From: Ructibacterium sp965146665
GTDB lineage: Bacteria > Bacillota > Clostridia > Monoglobales > Monoglobaceae
Direction of reading: 5' to 3'
DNA length: 64,000 nt
Assembly (NCBI GenBank): GCA_965146665.1
Contig: CBCTHE010000003.1
Location: 1-64,000 of the forward strand
Shown here: positions 34,702-42,978 of the stretch, in pieces
Layout of the letters: every line of letters starts with the position of its first letter
How positions within the stretch are numbered: position 1 is the stretch's first letter
Program-made: the position numbers and the translations under genes
Notes under the pieces: model-generated
What the model saw: only the letters and a program-made list of their open reading frames with translations
Told to the model about the DNA's origin: nothing
Database searches by the model: none

Positions 34702-35721
34702 ATGGAAAATTTTCAGCAAAAGCGAAGGCTTTGGGCCGTGGGGCTTCTGGTCTTCTTTCTGATCCTTGGACAGACCTCTGTTTTCGCGGAGGGCAGAACA
34801 CTTGTTCCGGTGGGCCAGACGGTCGGTGTGACTCTTGATATGGAAGGCGTAACCATTGTGGATACGGCCGATGTTGAGAGCTATGACGGCAAACGGTATG
34901 CTCCGGCAAAGGAGGCGGGCCTTAAGGCAGGCGATGTTGTGGAGGAAATCAACGGAACCGTCATAAAGTCTGCACAGCAGCTGGAGGAGCTGGTCAACGA
35001 TCAGGGCGAATCAACCCTTGAAGTAAAGGCAAAACGCCAGGGCGAGGAAAAACAATTTCAGGTTCAGGCGGCGCTGTCCAGCGCGGACGGCCACTACCGC
35101 ATGGGTGTTTGGATCAAGGATGCCGCATCCGGAATTGGAACCGTCACCTACTTCGATCCCCAAACCCGTGAATTTGGCGCGCTGGGTCACGGCATATCCG
35201 AAAATCCCGATCAGGAGGCGATTCCCATTCAGGGCGGCAGCATTCTGAAGGCCACCGTTGTTTCCATTCAAAAGGGCGGAAAAGGCCAGCCAGGCGAGTT
35301 GGTGGGTGTTTTTACGGAAGGCAAGGAAAAGCTTGGCTCCATTGCATCCAACACAGTGGTCGGACTCAGGGGTTCTCTGGATGCCAAGGCGGAGCTGGAC
35401 ACCATCATGGAGCCTGTGCCGGTGGCAGACCGGTCCGAGGCGCAGGAGGGACCGGCGGAAATTCTCTCCAACATCGAAGGCAATAAAGTGGATACTTTTT
35501 CCATCGAAATCCAAAAAATCAACAAGGATGCGGACAATACCAAAGGCATGGTGGTAAAGGTCACGGATCCGCGACTTCTGGAGAAGACCGGCGGGATCGT
35601 ACAGGGGATGTCGGGAAGTCCCATTTTGCAGAATGGAAAGCTCATCGGCGCAGTCACCCATGTGTTTTTAAACGATCCGACCCGGGGCTACGGTATTTTT
35701 ATGGATTTGATGCTGCGCTAG
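34702..35721 (+). CDS. spoIVB: SpoIVB sporulation serine protease
   Basis: Forespore-secreted S55 protease that triggers pro-sigma-K processing during sporulation. 339 residues, somewhat shorter than Bacillus SpoIVB. An N-terminal membrane or signal segment (LLVFFLILGQTSVFA) is followed by a PDZ domain at about 65-130 (KEAGLKAGDVVEEINGT). The peptidase domain has the His in GALGHGIS and the Ser in QGMSGSPILQNGKLIGAVTH (about residue 304-306). GAGAGG precedes the ATG. spoIVB followed by spo0A is the conserved order in endospore formers. Confidence 0.93.
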   Translation: MENFQQKRRLWAVGLLVFFLILGQTSVFAEGRTLVPVGQTVGVTLDMEGVTIVDTADVESYDGKRYAPAKEAGLKAGDVVEEINGTVIKSAQQLEELVNDQGESTLEVKAKRQGEEKQFQVQAALSSADGHYRMGVWIKDAASGIGTVTYFDPQTREFGALGHGISENPDQEAIPIQGGSILKATVVSIQKGGKGQPGELVGVFTEGKEKLGSIASNTVVGLRGSLDAKAELDTIMEPVPVADRSEAQEGPAEILSNIEGNKVDTFSIEIQKINKDADNTKGMVVKVTDPRLLEKTGGIVQGMSGSPILQNGKLIGAVTHVFLNDPTRGYGIFMDLMLR

Positions 35722-35747
35722 TAATTGGATTATGATGGAAGTAAGAG

Positions 35748-35782
35748 GCAAAAAGGCGGAAATTCCGCCTTTTTGCTTTTTT
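35748..35782 (+). terminator. intrinsic terminator after spoIVB
   Basis: Perfect 14-base stem GCAAAAAGGCGGAA at 35748-35761 and its complement at 35763-35776, followed by TTTTTT. Confidence 0.85.
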
Positions 35783-35824
35783 AGTGCGGAAAAAGTTTAC
35801 ATACTTTTACATGCGAAATGAAAA

Positions 35825-35853
35825 GTGACAGAATACTGATTTAGGATTATAAT
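35825..35853 (+). promoter_or_regulatory. sigma-A-like promoter of a small unit before spo0A
   Basis: GTGACA at 35825-35830 and perfect TATAAT at 35848-35853 with a 17-base spacer, directly upstream of AAGGAG and the short reading frame at 35895. Confidence 0.6.
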
Positions 35854-35894
35854 ATAATTATATTAGTGCGATTGGAATTTAAGGAGATTTTAAT

Positions 35895-35981
35895 ATGAAC
35901 AAGAAACAGTGAAATCCTGGGCCGGCGTACTCTGCTGCAAAATTTATCACGATTCTGCGTCCTTTATATAGTCTGTTTTGA
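35895..35981 (+). other. short reading frame interrupted by TGA, upstream of spo0A
   Basis: ATG 35895 has a strong ribosome site (TTTAAGGAG, 35878-35886). Five codons (MNKKQ) are followed by TGA at 35910-35912. The same frame continues for 22 more codons reading NPGPAYSAAKFITILRPLYS to a second TGA at 35979. It could be a functional five-codon leader, a 28-residue peptide gene broken by one base (TGG to TGA), or chance. A structured region with a late T-run follows (35995-36043), so promoter, ribosome site, frame and hairpin together form a self-contained unit in the 540-base gap between the spoIVB terminator and spo0A. No function assigned. Confidence 0.4.
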
Positions 35982-35994
35982 GCGTATTGCATAC

Positions 35995-36043
35995 GCATAC
36001 ATGCCGCTGTTTGGATGCCGGCAGTATGCCGTACTCTCTTTTT
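35995..36043 (+). terminator. stem-loop ending the small unit before spo0A
   Basis: GCATAC-AT-GCCG at 35995-36006 pairs with CGGC-A-GTATGC at 36019-36029, asymmetric bulge, 12-base loop. TTTTT at 36039-36043 follows after nine bases. Possible weak terminator or RNA structure; 36044-36240 holds nothing else I recognise. Confidence 0.4.
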
Positions 36044-36244
36044 GTGCAGAGAATGACAAAATATGAACGAAATCCTGTATACTATCTTTTGCGTCCGATA
36101 TATTGCCCGTGTGATTGACGAATGGTTTTGCCAGTGATAAAATGAAAGAAAGGAAGTATTTTGACGGAAAAAATCGAATTATATCAAAGAATCTGCAAGC
36201 AGGAAAATTATGTTAAAAAATTCCAATTTTTTTCTTAAAAAGTA

Positions 36245-36274
36245 TTGACAAAATTTGTAAGTTAAGTTTATAAT
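36245..36274 (+). promoter_or_regulatory. sigma-A-like promoter for spo0A
   Basis: Perfect TTGACA at 36245-36250 and TATAAT at 36269-36274, spacer 18, some 48 bases upstream of the ATG. I found no convincing sigma-H promoter and only a one-mismatch 0A-box-like TGACGAA near 36116. Confidence 0.7.
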
Positions 36275-36322
36275 CTAGTCATAAACGAAATTTAAACTTG
36301 AAAAAACAAAGGAGTGCAAAAA

Positions 36323-37138
36323 ATGCAGGAAAAGGGAGTTCAAAAGATACGTGTACTGATTGCAGATGATAACAGAGAATATGTTGAGGTCCTCTGTGAG
36401 TATATGAAAAAAGAGTCCAAGATTGAGGTCGTCGGCTGTGCATATGATGGTCTGGAGGCCATGAATATGATTCGTATGACGGAGCCGGACTTTTTGATTC
36501 TGGATATGGTTATGCCAAATCTTGATGGGATCGGGGTATTGGAGCGGCTTCAGAATACCAAGCTGAACAAGGTCCCAAAGGTGCTCATGGTCAGCGCCGT
36601 GCTCAACGACAGTATTGCCGCCAAGACCATTGCACTGGGGGCTGAGTATTTCATGCTCAAGCCAGTAGACTTTGACGCATTGATCAACCGGATCAGTATG
36701 TTCGGCGCGGAGGAGGAAAAACAGCCGAGAGAGCTCCGTGGTGCCGCAGAAATCAAGTCCCTGCCTATGCGAAAGAAATCCATGGATATGGAGACCATGG
36801 TGACAGACATTATCCATGAAATTGGAATTCCGGCGCACATCAAGGGTTATCAGTATTTGAGACACGCCATTATGATGGTGGTGGATGATCTGGATATCAT
36901 CAATTCCATAACCAAGGAGCTGTATCCCACAGTAGCAAAGGATTTCAACACCACACCCAGCCGTGTGGAGCGCGCCATCCGGCATGCCATTGAGGTGGCG
37001 TGGGACAGAGGGGATACAGATGTTTTGAATTCCTTCTTTGGCTATACCATCGCAAACTCAAAGGGCAAGCCAACCAATTCGGAATTTATTGCCATGATTG
37101 CGGATAAGCTCCGTCTGCAGACCAAAAATGCTTCCTGA
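36323..37138 (+). CDS. spo0A: sporulation master regulator Spo0A
   Basis: Response regulator that, once phosphorylated, starts sporulation. 271 residues from ATG 36323, 8 bases after AAAGGAG. The receiver domain has the acidic pocket IADDNREY, the phospho-acceptor Asp in FLILDMVMPNLDG, and the Lys in AEYFMLKPVDF. The DNA-binding domain shows the very conserved segments HEIGIPAHIKGYQYLRHAI, TPSRVERAIRHAIEVAW and RGDTDVLNSFFGYT. Presence next to spoIVB places the organism among endospore formers by descent, and probably in practice. Confidence 0.97.
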   Translation: MQEKGVQKIRVLIADDNREYVEVLCEYMKKESKIEVVGCAYDGLEAMNMIRMTEPDFLILDMVMPNLDGIGVLERLQNTKLNKVPKVLMVSAVLNDSIAAKTIALGAEYFMLKPVDFDALINRISMFGAEEEKQPRELRGAAEIKSLPMRKKSMDMETMVTDIIHEIGIPAHIKGYQYLRHAIMMVVDDLDIINSITKELYPTVAKDFNTTPSRVERAIRHAIEVAWDRGDTDVLNSFFGYTIANSKGKPTNSEFIAMIADKLRLQTKNAS

Positions 37139-37216
37139 TACACTCCTAATCTCTTAAAATTTGAAAAAGATTGTCCCGGCGGCAATGCGGAAGTTTCTTG
37201 CTCTGCCGGGGCGAAA

Positions 37217-37257
37217 AGAAGGACATCCAGCCCTAAGCGGGGGCTGGATGTCCTTCT
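37217..37257 (-). terminator. terminator stem overlapping the end of the AraC gene
   Basis: Perfect 17-base inverted repeat AGAAGGACATCCAGCCC at 37217-37233 and its complement at 37241-37257, 7-base loop. On the minus strand the stem begins inside the last codons of the AraC gene (stop at 37233-37235) and is followed by TTCTTTTC. The plus-strand side lacks T's, so it mainly serves the minus strand. Confidence 0.65.
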
Positions 37258-38147
37258 TCGTCGAGGGCAATGAATTTTTTCCGAAACTGTTTTGGGGAGA
37301 TTTTCTTATACAGTTTAAATTGCTGAATAAAATAGCTGCTGGTGGAAAACCCGGTCTGCATGGCGATGTCCGTGATGCTGAGATCTGTGGTGGCCAGCAG
37401 AAGCTCAGATTTTGAGATTCGGATGTAGTTCAGATATTCCCGAAAACTGCGGTGGACCACCTTCTTGAACATCCGGGAGAAATAGCTATAGCTCATATGG
37501 CACAGCGCCGCCATACCAGAGGCGGAAATATCCTGGTCATAATTCTTGTTGAGATAATCCAGAACGTGCTGGAACTGTTCGATCAGTCCGCTGTCCTCCA
37601 CAGCTGTGTGCAGGGTAATTCCGCTTTGATTCCAATAGCGCAGAACCCACAGAAAGATCCGGCAGATATTGGTGCGCAGAGCAAATTCAAAGCCATAGGG
37701 CTGGTCTGTATAGTCCCGCAGAAGCTCATAAAATATTTCGGGCAGAAATGTATCCTTGATTTCCTCTGCCTGAAACACCTTTTGCGGTGTACGCTCGTTC
37801 AGCGTGAAGGGGAGCATATATTTCAGTTCAAAGGCGTTTTGATAGGAGGTATACAGCAGCTCCGGCTCAAAGCGCACGACAATGTAACTGCTGGTCCCAT
37901 GGGAGACAGCACGGATCTGGTGGATTTCCCTGGAGTTGACCAGGACCATGTCCCCTGTGGTAAAGGTATGGGATTTCCAGTTCAGCAGGATCTCGTGTGT
38001 GCCGGAGAGGCAGTAGAGCATTTCGATATATTCGTGGGCGTGCGCGCGTGCGCATGTAATCGGCGCGGGCAGGGACTGGATATGGACGACAATATGGCGC
38101 TCCTCCCCGTTGACCACGACCTTTGGTTCTTCATACCAGGTTTCCAT
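37233..38147 (-). CDS. AraC-family regulator, candidate controller of the AEP operon
   Basis: 304 residues from ATG 38147, preceded by GGAG at 8 bases; the frame is open upstream without a better site. An N-terminal cupin effector domain (HAHEYIEMLYCLSGTHE, then FTTGDMVLVNSREIHQI) is followed by two helix-turn-helix units (ISASGMAALCHMSYSYFSR and ITDIAMQTGFSTSSYFIQQF). It is divergent from the 2-aminoethylphosphonate operon, with 324 bases between them, so regulating that operon is the simplest guess; sugar-type AraC effectors make this unusual and unproven. Confidence 0.85.
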   Translation of the reverse strand: METWYEEPKVVVNGEERHIVVHIQSLPAPITCARAHAHEYIEMLYCLSGTHEILLNWKSHTFTTGDMVLVNSREIHQIRAVSHGTSSYIVVRFEPELLYTSYQNAFELKYMLPFTLNERTPQKVFQAEEIKDTFLPEIFYELLRDYTDQPYGFEFALRTNICRIFLWVLRYWNQSGITLHTAVEDSGLIEQFQHVLDYLNKNYDQDISASGMAALCHMSYSYFSRMFKKVVHRSFREYLNYIRISKSELLLATTDLSITDIAMQTGFSTSSYFIQQFKLYKKISPKQFRKKFIALDEEGHPAPA

Positions 38148-38276
38148 TTTCAACACTCCATGACAAATTATTGATATTTTTATCCTTGAGTATAGTTCAA
38201 TCTTACCGCAGAATATGCCGGCTGTCAATACCTTTGTTTTTTAATTCATATCAGAATAAAACAATTATATGTATAT

Positions 38277-38303
38277 GAAAGTACCGAGTGTACTTTCTTT
38301 TTT
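38277..38303 (+). terminator. orphan terminator-like hairpin before the AEP operon
   Basis: GAAAGTAC at 38277-38284 pairs with GTACTTTC at 38290-38297, 5-base loop, followed by six T's. No plus-strand gene ends here. It lies 195 bases before the ATPase gene and upstream of the candidate promoter at 38390. Confidence 0.5.
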
Positions 38304-38389
38304 GATGGTGAAAAGCGTTTCAAATTTATGGCAGAGAACAAGGCATATAGTTTTACAGGAATTTTACCTTTTTTTAACCCTCGCTTGAT

Positions 38390-38417
38390 TGATAGAAAAA
38401 ATGTCCTGTGCTAAGAT
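38390..38417 (+). promoter_or_regulatory. candidate promoter of the AEP operon
   Basis: TTGATA at 38390-38395 and TAAGAT at 38412-38417 with a 16-base spacer, 55 bases before the ATPase start (ribosome site AGAAAGGATG). The imperfect boxes fit a regulated promoter. Confidence 0.45.
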
Positions 38418-38471
38418 TTATATGTTGATTTCGTAAAATCAGGAAGAGAAAAGAAAGGATGATAGCAACCA

Positions 38472-39224
38472 ATGCTTGAACTCAAGAATCTAAGAAAATC
38501 CTTTGGCCGCAGCGAGGTTTTAAAGGACATTACGCTGGACGTCCGGGACGGGGAGATAGTTTCGGTTCTGGGGCCCTCCGGCTGTGGCAAGACAACGCTT
38601 TTGAATACCATACTCGGCATTACAGAACTCAGCGGCGGAAAAATTCTGTTCAACGGAGAGGATATTTCCAGCAAGCCCATGCAGCAACGGGGGTTTAATA
38701 TCGTGTTTCAGGATTATGCCCTGTTTCCAAACCTGAACGCATATAAGAATATCACTTACGGTCTGCGGAACAACCCATCCATATCCACAAGGGAAGAGGT
38801 GGAAGAGCTGATCGATCTGCTGGATTTGCGGCCGCACCTGCAAAAGAGCATCGGAGAACTCTCCGGCGGGCAGAAACAGCGGGTGGCTCTGGCACGGACC
38901 CTGGCGGTAAAGCCTCGTTTACTGCTTTTGGATGAGCCGCTTTCCGCACTGGACGGGGTAATCAAGGAATCCATTAAGGACAGGATCAGGGCCATTGCAA
39001 AGGAATTCCATTTGACGACGATCATTGTGACGCATGATCCGGAAGAGGCTCTGACACTGTCTGACCGGGTTTTAATCCTGAACAAAGGGATGATTTCGCA
39101 ATATTCTGCCCCTGCGGAGATCATTCATAAGCCAAAAAACGCCTTTGTTCAGGAGTTTATCCTGAATCAGCTGATGATTAAGCGGAATAATATCTACGGC
39201 TTGTTCGGAGAGTGCTATGCATAA
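38472..39224 (+). CDS. 2-aminoethylphosphonate-type ABC importer ATPase
   Basis: 250-residue nucleotide-binding subunit. Walker A LGPSGCGKTTLLNTILG, Q-loop GFNIVFQDYALFPN, signature ELSGGQKQRVALAR, Walker B LLLLDEPLSALDG, and the H-loop TIIVTHDPEEALTL. It is shorter than PotA/FbpC-type ATPases (about 350), lacking the C-terminal regulatory TOBE domain. The permease gene overlaps its end by 8 bases. Assignment to 2-aminoethylphosphonate rests on phnW and phnX downstream. Confidence 0.85.
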   Translation: MLELKNLRKSFGRSEVLKDITLDVRDGEIVSVLGPSGCGKTTLLNTILGITELSGGKILFNGEDISSKPMQQRGFNIVFQDYALFPNLNAYKNITYGLRNNPSISTREEVEELIDLLDLRPHLQKSIGELSGGQKQRVALARTLAVKPRLLLLDEPLSALDGVIKESIKDRIRAIAKEFHLTTIIVTHDPEEALTLSDRVLILNKGMISQYSAPAEIIHKPKNAFVQEFILNQLMIKRNNIYGLFGECYA

Positions 39225-40851
39225 AAATGATAGAGAAATCAAGGCGGTATTTGTGTTTGTCACTCTTTTATTTGCACTTTTTCTGATTATGCCCATGTGC
39301 ATCGTTCTGCTGCAATCATTTCAGATGGAAAAGGGCGGCATTGGATTTGCACAATACGCCAACATGTTTGCCTCCAAGGGCTTTCTCAGATCCGTGGTGA
39401 ACAGCTTCCTGGTTGCCGGAACCAGCGCGGCCGTAACCGTGGTCCTGGCTTTTATACTGGCATACGCAGTCAGCCATACCAATTTGCCGGTGTGGATGAA
39501 AAAGGCAATTTCCGCACTGACTGTGTTTCCTATGCTTCTGCCGACCATTACGTATGGCTTCGCGATCATCTATTCCTTTGGCAAGGAGGGCCTGATCACC
39601 CAGCTTCTGGGATTCCGCCCTTTTGACATATATGGCTTCAAGGGACTGGTGCTCGGCTATGTGATTTATACACTTCCCATCGCCTTTCTGTTAATCAATA
39701 ACACCTTTCAGTACATAGACAGAAAGTTCAACATTGTCTCCCGGGTGATGGGAGACAGCAGGCTGAGCACCTTTCTGACCACCTGTATCAGGCCCATGAT
39801 CGGAACCCTGGGCGCGGCTTTTATTCAGTCCTTCTTCCTGAGTTTTACGGATTTTGGAATTCCCGCCGCAATAGGCGGGGAATTCAGTGTGGTGGCCACG
39901 GCGCTTTACAACGAGATGCTGGGATCGGTGCCCAATTTCAGCAATGGGGCGGTGGTGGCTGTGACCATGCTGCTGCCATCCATTCTGAGCATCCTGCTTC
40001 TGAACTACCTGGATCGCTATAACTTCAGGTATAACAAAACCGGCGAGGCAGAACTGGAACGCGCGCCGTTTCGAGATAGTATGGCCGGGATTCTGGCGGG
40101 GCTGATTTTGTTGGGGGTGCTCTCGGTATTTGTGGTCATCCTGGTGATACCCTTTGTGGAGATGTGGCCCTACAAACTGCGGTTTTCCCTGTCCCATATC
40201 ACGAAGCTGTTCGCAGATGCGGGTATGCTCAGGATTTATATCAATTCCCTGACCGCTGCGGCTTTGACCGCGCTGTTCGGGACGCTGCTAGCCTATGGCG
40301 CGGCACTGGTTACCGCCCGAAGCAAAATCAACGTAAGGTGCAAACGGATTGTTGAGAGCATTGCGCTGATCATCAACACCATACCGGGAATGGTGCTGGG
40401 GATTGCATTTATGCTTGCTTTTTCCGGCACCTGGCTTCGCAATACCATGTTTTTAATTGTGGTGTGCAATATTGTCCATTTTTTCTCAACGCCATATCTG
40501 ATGATGAAAAATTCTCTGTCTAAGATGAACGAATCCTGGGAAACCACAGCCATGCTCATGGGTGACAGCTGGATGAAAACCATTGTCCGTGTGGTTACGC
40601 CGAATGCGGAATACACCATTCTGGAGGTGCTCAGCTATTATTTTATCAACGCCATGGTCACCATCAGCGCTGTCATCTTTATTGCGGGCGCCTATACCAT
40701 GGTTATAACGACCAAGATCAAGGAATTGCAGCATTATGCGAAATTTGACGACATTTTCGCGCTGTCCCTGCTTCTGCTGCTGACCAACCTGGCAGTCAAA
40801 GGAATTTTTGCGGCGATTTCAAAGCGAAGAAAAATGAAAACTAAAATCTGA
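39217..40851 (+). CDS. fused double-domain ABC permease (AEP import)
   Basis: 544 residues forming two permease halves in one chain, about twelve membrane helices, as in the FbpB/ThiP and AEP permease groups. Each half has its own coupling loop, RVMGDSRLSTFLTTCIRP and TAMLMGDSWMKTIVRVVTPN. An example of a helix is FVTLLFALFLIMPMCIVLLQ near the N-terminus. It overlaps the ATPase gene by 8 bases and precedes the binding lipoprotein by 14, so the importer is complete within the operon. Confidence 0.88.
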   Translation: MHKNDREIKAVFVFVTLLFALFLIMPMCIVLLQSFQMEKGGIGFAQYANMFASKGFLRSVVNSFLVAGTSAAVTVVLAFILAYAVSHTNLPVWMKKAISALTVFPMLLPTITYGFAIIYSFGKEGLITQLLGFRPFDIYGFKGLVLGYVIYTLPIAFLLINNTFQYIDRKFNIVSRVMGDSRLSTFLTTCIRPMIGTLGAAFIQSFFLSFTDFGIPAAIGGEFSVVATALYNEMLGSVPNFSNGAVVAVTMLLPSILSILLLNYLDRYNFRYNKTGEAELERAPFRDSMAGILAGLILLGVLSVFVVILVIPFVEMWPYKLRFSLSHITKLFADAGMLRIYINSLTAAALTALFGTLLAYGAALVTARSKINVRCKRIVESIALIINTIPGMVLGIAFMLAFSGTWLRNTMFLIVVCNIVHFFSTPYLMMKNSLSKMNESWETTAMLMGDSWMKTIVRVVTPNAEYTILEVLSYYFINAMVTISAVIFIAGAYTMVITTKIKELQHYAKFDDIFALSLLLLLTNLAVKGIFAAISKRRKMKTKI

Positions 40852-40865
40852 AAGAGGAAGAACAT

Positions 40866-41843
40866 ATGAAATTATTTAAGAATTTATTTATGACTGCGAT
40901 GCTTGCCGTACTAATCTGCGGTCTGACCGGCTGCGGCGGGAACAGCCGGCAGGTAGTGCTGTACACCAACGCCGACGACGAGGCGGTGACCGCCATGAAG
41001 AACGCTCTGGACAGCAACGGCTATGGCGGCCAATATATTCTGCAAAGCTTTGGAACCTCGGAGCTTGGAGGCAAGCTTTTGGCAGAAGGAAAAAATGTTG
41101 AGGCCGATCTGATTACCATGAGTTCTTTCTATATTGACAGTGCGCAGGAACAAAAGCAGATGTTTTTGGATCTGACCTTTGAGCGGAAACCTCTGCAGGA
41201 ATATCCGTCCTATTATACGCCGATTACCTGTCAGGAGGGGGCGCTGATTGTAAACACACAGGCCCTTCAACAGGAGGGGCTGGCCGCCCCGGCAGCCATC
41301 AAAGAGCTGGCAGATCCGTCTTATCAGGGGAAAATATCCATCCCGGATATTGCGGGCTCCTCCACAGGCTGGCTGCTGGTGCAGGACGTGCTGAGCGCAT
41401 ACAGTGAAGGCGATGCAAAAGATATTATGACCAATGTGCTGGACAATGCCGGCCCTCATCTGGAAAGCTCTGGCTCAGGGCCGATCAAAAAGGTCCGTTC
41501 CGGCGAGGCGGCGGTGGCCTTCGGGCTTCGGCATCAGGCGGTGCGGGACAAAAATGACGGTCTGCCCATTGACTATATTGATCCGGCGGAGGGGAATTTT
41601 TCTCTGACAGAGTCGGTGGCTGTGATTGATCATGGGGAGAAAACCAATCCGCTTGCCATGGAGATGGCGGCTTGTATTGTACAGAATGGAAGAGCGGAAT
41701 TGCTGGAGACCTATCCCACACCGATTTATGAGGGAGAGAGCACAGACGGCGAGGCCAGATCAAAGTATCCCAAGGTATTTCAGGAAAAACTGACGGCGGA
41801 GCTTTTGTCAGAGCATAAGAAATTCGTGGATGCCTGCAGATAG
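40866..41843 (+). CDS. AEP-type periplasmic-binding lipoprotein
   Basis: 325-residue substrate-binding protein of the iron/phosphonate-type (FbpA-like) fold. The signal peptide ends in a lipobox L20-T-G-C23, so it is membrane-tethered outside. Segments typical of the fold are VVLYTNADDEAV at the start of domain one, IAGSSTGWLLVQD and VAFGLRHQAV. GAAAGAGG precedes the ATG. Its ligand is inferred to be 2-aminoethylphosphonate from the enzymes encoded next. Confidence 0.85.
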   Translation: MKLFKNLFMTAMLAVLICGLTGCGGNSRQVVLYTNADDEAVTAMKNALDSNGYGGQYILQSFGTSELGGKLLAEGKNVEADLITMSSFYIDSAQEQKQMFLDLTFERKPLQEYPSYYTPITCQEGALIVNTQALQQEGLAAPAAIKELADPSYQGKISIPDIAGSSTGWLLVQDVLSAYSEGDAKDIMTNVLDNAGPHLESSGSGPIKKVRSGEAAVAFGLRHQAVRDKNDGLPIDYIDPAEGNFSLTESVAVIDHGEKTNPLAMEMAACIVQNGRAELLETYPTPIYEGESTDGEARSKYPKVFQEKLTAELLSEHKKFVDACR

Positions 41844-41877
41844 AATTGAAAAAAACACTGGAAAGGAAACGAGAAAG

Positions 41878-42978
41878 ATGGTAAACTATAAATTGCTCAC
41901 CCCGGGGCCGCTGACAACTACGGCCACTGTAAAAGAGGAAATGCTGACCGATCACTGTACCTGGGATGAGGATTACAAAAAAATCACCCGGAATATCTGC
42001 GCAAGGCTTTTGAAACTGGCCCATGTCCGGGAGGAAGATTATGCGGCAGTTCTGATGCAGGGGAGCGGTACCTTTGGGGTCGAATCCGTAATTTCCACCG
42101 CGGTCCCCCGGCAGGCAAAGCTGGCCGTTCTGGTCAATGGTGCTTATGGGCGCCGGATAGCGCAGATTGCGGAGTATCACGGGATCAATCTGGCTGTTTT
42201 GGAGATTCCCTATGACCGCAGACCGGAGCCCGAAGAGGTGAAAGCGCTGATTGCGGCAAAGGGTATCACTCATCTGGCTATGGTTCACTGTGAGACAACC
42301 ACCGGAATTCTGAATGATATTCAGGCTGTAGGGGACGTGTGCCGGCGCCGCGGCGTCACCTTCATTGTGGATGCCATGTCCAGCTTTGGCGGCATGGACA
42401 TTCCGGTACAGGATTATGGAATTGATTATCTCATCAGCAGTGCCAACAAATGTATTCAAGGGGTTCCCGGTTTTTCGTTTGTGATTGCCAAAAAGGAGAA
42501 GCTCATGCATACAAAGGGAGACGCGCGCAGCCTGGCGCTTGATCTGTACGATCAGTGGGAGACCATGAGAAAGGATGGAAAATGGCGGTTTACGTCTCCG
42601 ACCCACGTTGTTCTCGCGTTTTACAGGGCGCTGGAGGAACTGGAAGAAGAGGGCGGTATTCCGGCACGGTGTGCGCGCTATACCCAGAACAACAGGCGGT
42701 TAGCAGAGCGGATGCGGGAAATGGGCTTCCGTCCCTATATCGCGGCGGAGCTCCAGTCCCCTGTCATTACCACCTTTGCATGTCCGGAAGGGGCGTTTTC
42801 CTTTGATGAGATGTATGCGTTTGTCAAGGAGCGCGGGTATGCCATTTATCCGGGTAAACTGGATGGCATGAACACCTTCCGGATTGGGAATATCGGGGAG
42901 ATCTATCCGGAGGACATTGAAAAGCTCTGCCGGATCATTGGCACATATATGGAGGTGAAAAACAATGGGGAGAATTGA
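41878..42978 (+). CDS. phnW: 2-aminoethylphosphonate-pyruvate transaminase
   Basis: PLP enzyme converting 2-aminoethylphosphonate and pyruvate to phosphonoacetaldehyde and alanine. 366 residues from ATG 41878. The N-terminus LLTPGPLTTTATVKEEML is a family hallmark, HCETTTGILNDI and VDAMSSFGG form the cofactor pocket, and the PLP lysine lies in ISSANKCIQGVPG. Its end overlaps phnX by 14 bases. Together with phnX and the importer it makes a full AEP degradation route. Confidence 0.95.
   Translation: MVNYKLLTPGPLTTTATVKEEMLTDHCTWDEDYKKITRNICARLLKLAHVREEDYAAVLMQGSGTFGVESVISTAVPRQAKLAVLVNGAYGRRIAQIAEYHGINLAVLEIPYDRRPEPEEVKALIAAKGITHLAMVHCETTTGILNDIQAVGDVCRRRGVTFIVDAMSSFGGMDIPVQDYGIDYLISSANKCIQGVPGFSFVIAKKEKLMHTKGDARSLALDLYDQWETMRKDGKWRFTSPTHVVLAFYRALEELEEEGGIPARCARYTQNNRRLAERMREMGFRPYIAAELQSPVITTFACPEGAFSFDEMYAFVKERGYAIYPGKLDGMNTFRIGNIGEIYPEDIEKLCRIIGTYMEVKNNGEN

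Noticed and set aside
35910..35912. TGA in the short frame before spo0A as a selenocysteine codon
   Set aside because: No convincing bacterial SECIS hairpin follows directly, the frame is only 28 codons, and no selenoprotein family fits. Other genes here use TGA as stop (for example phnX and rnhB), so it is not read as Trp either.
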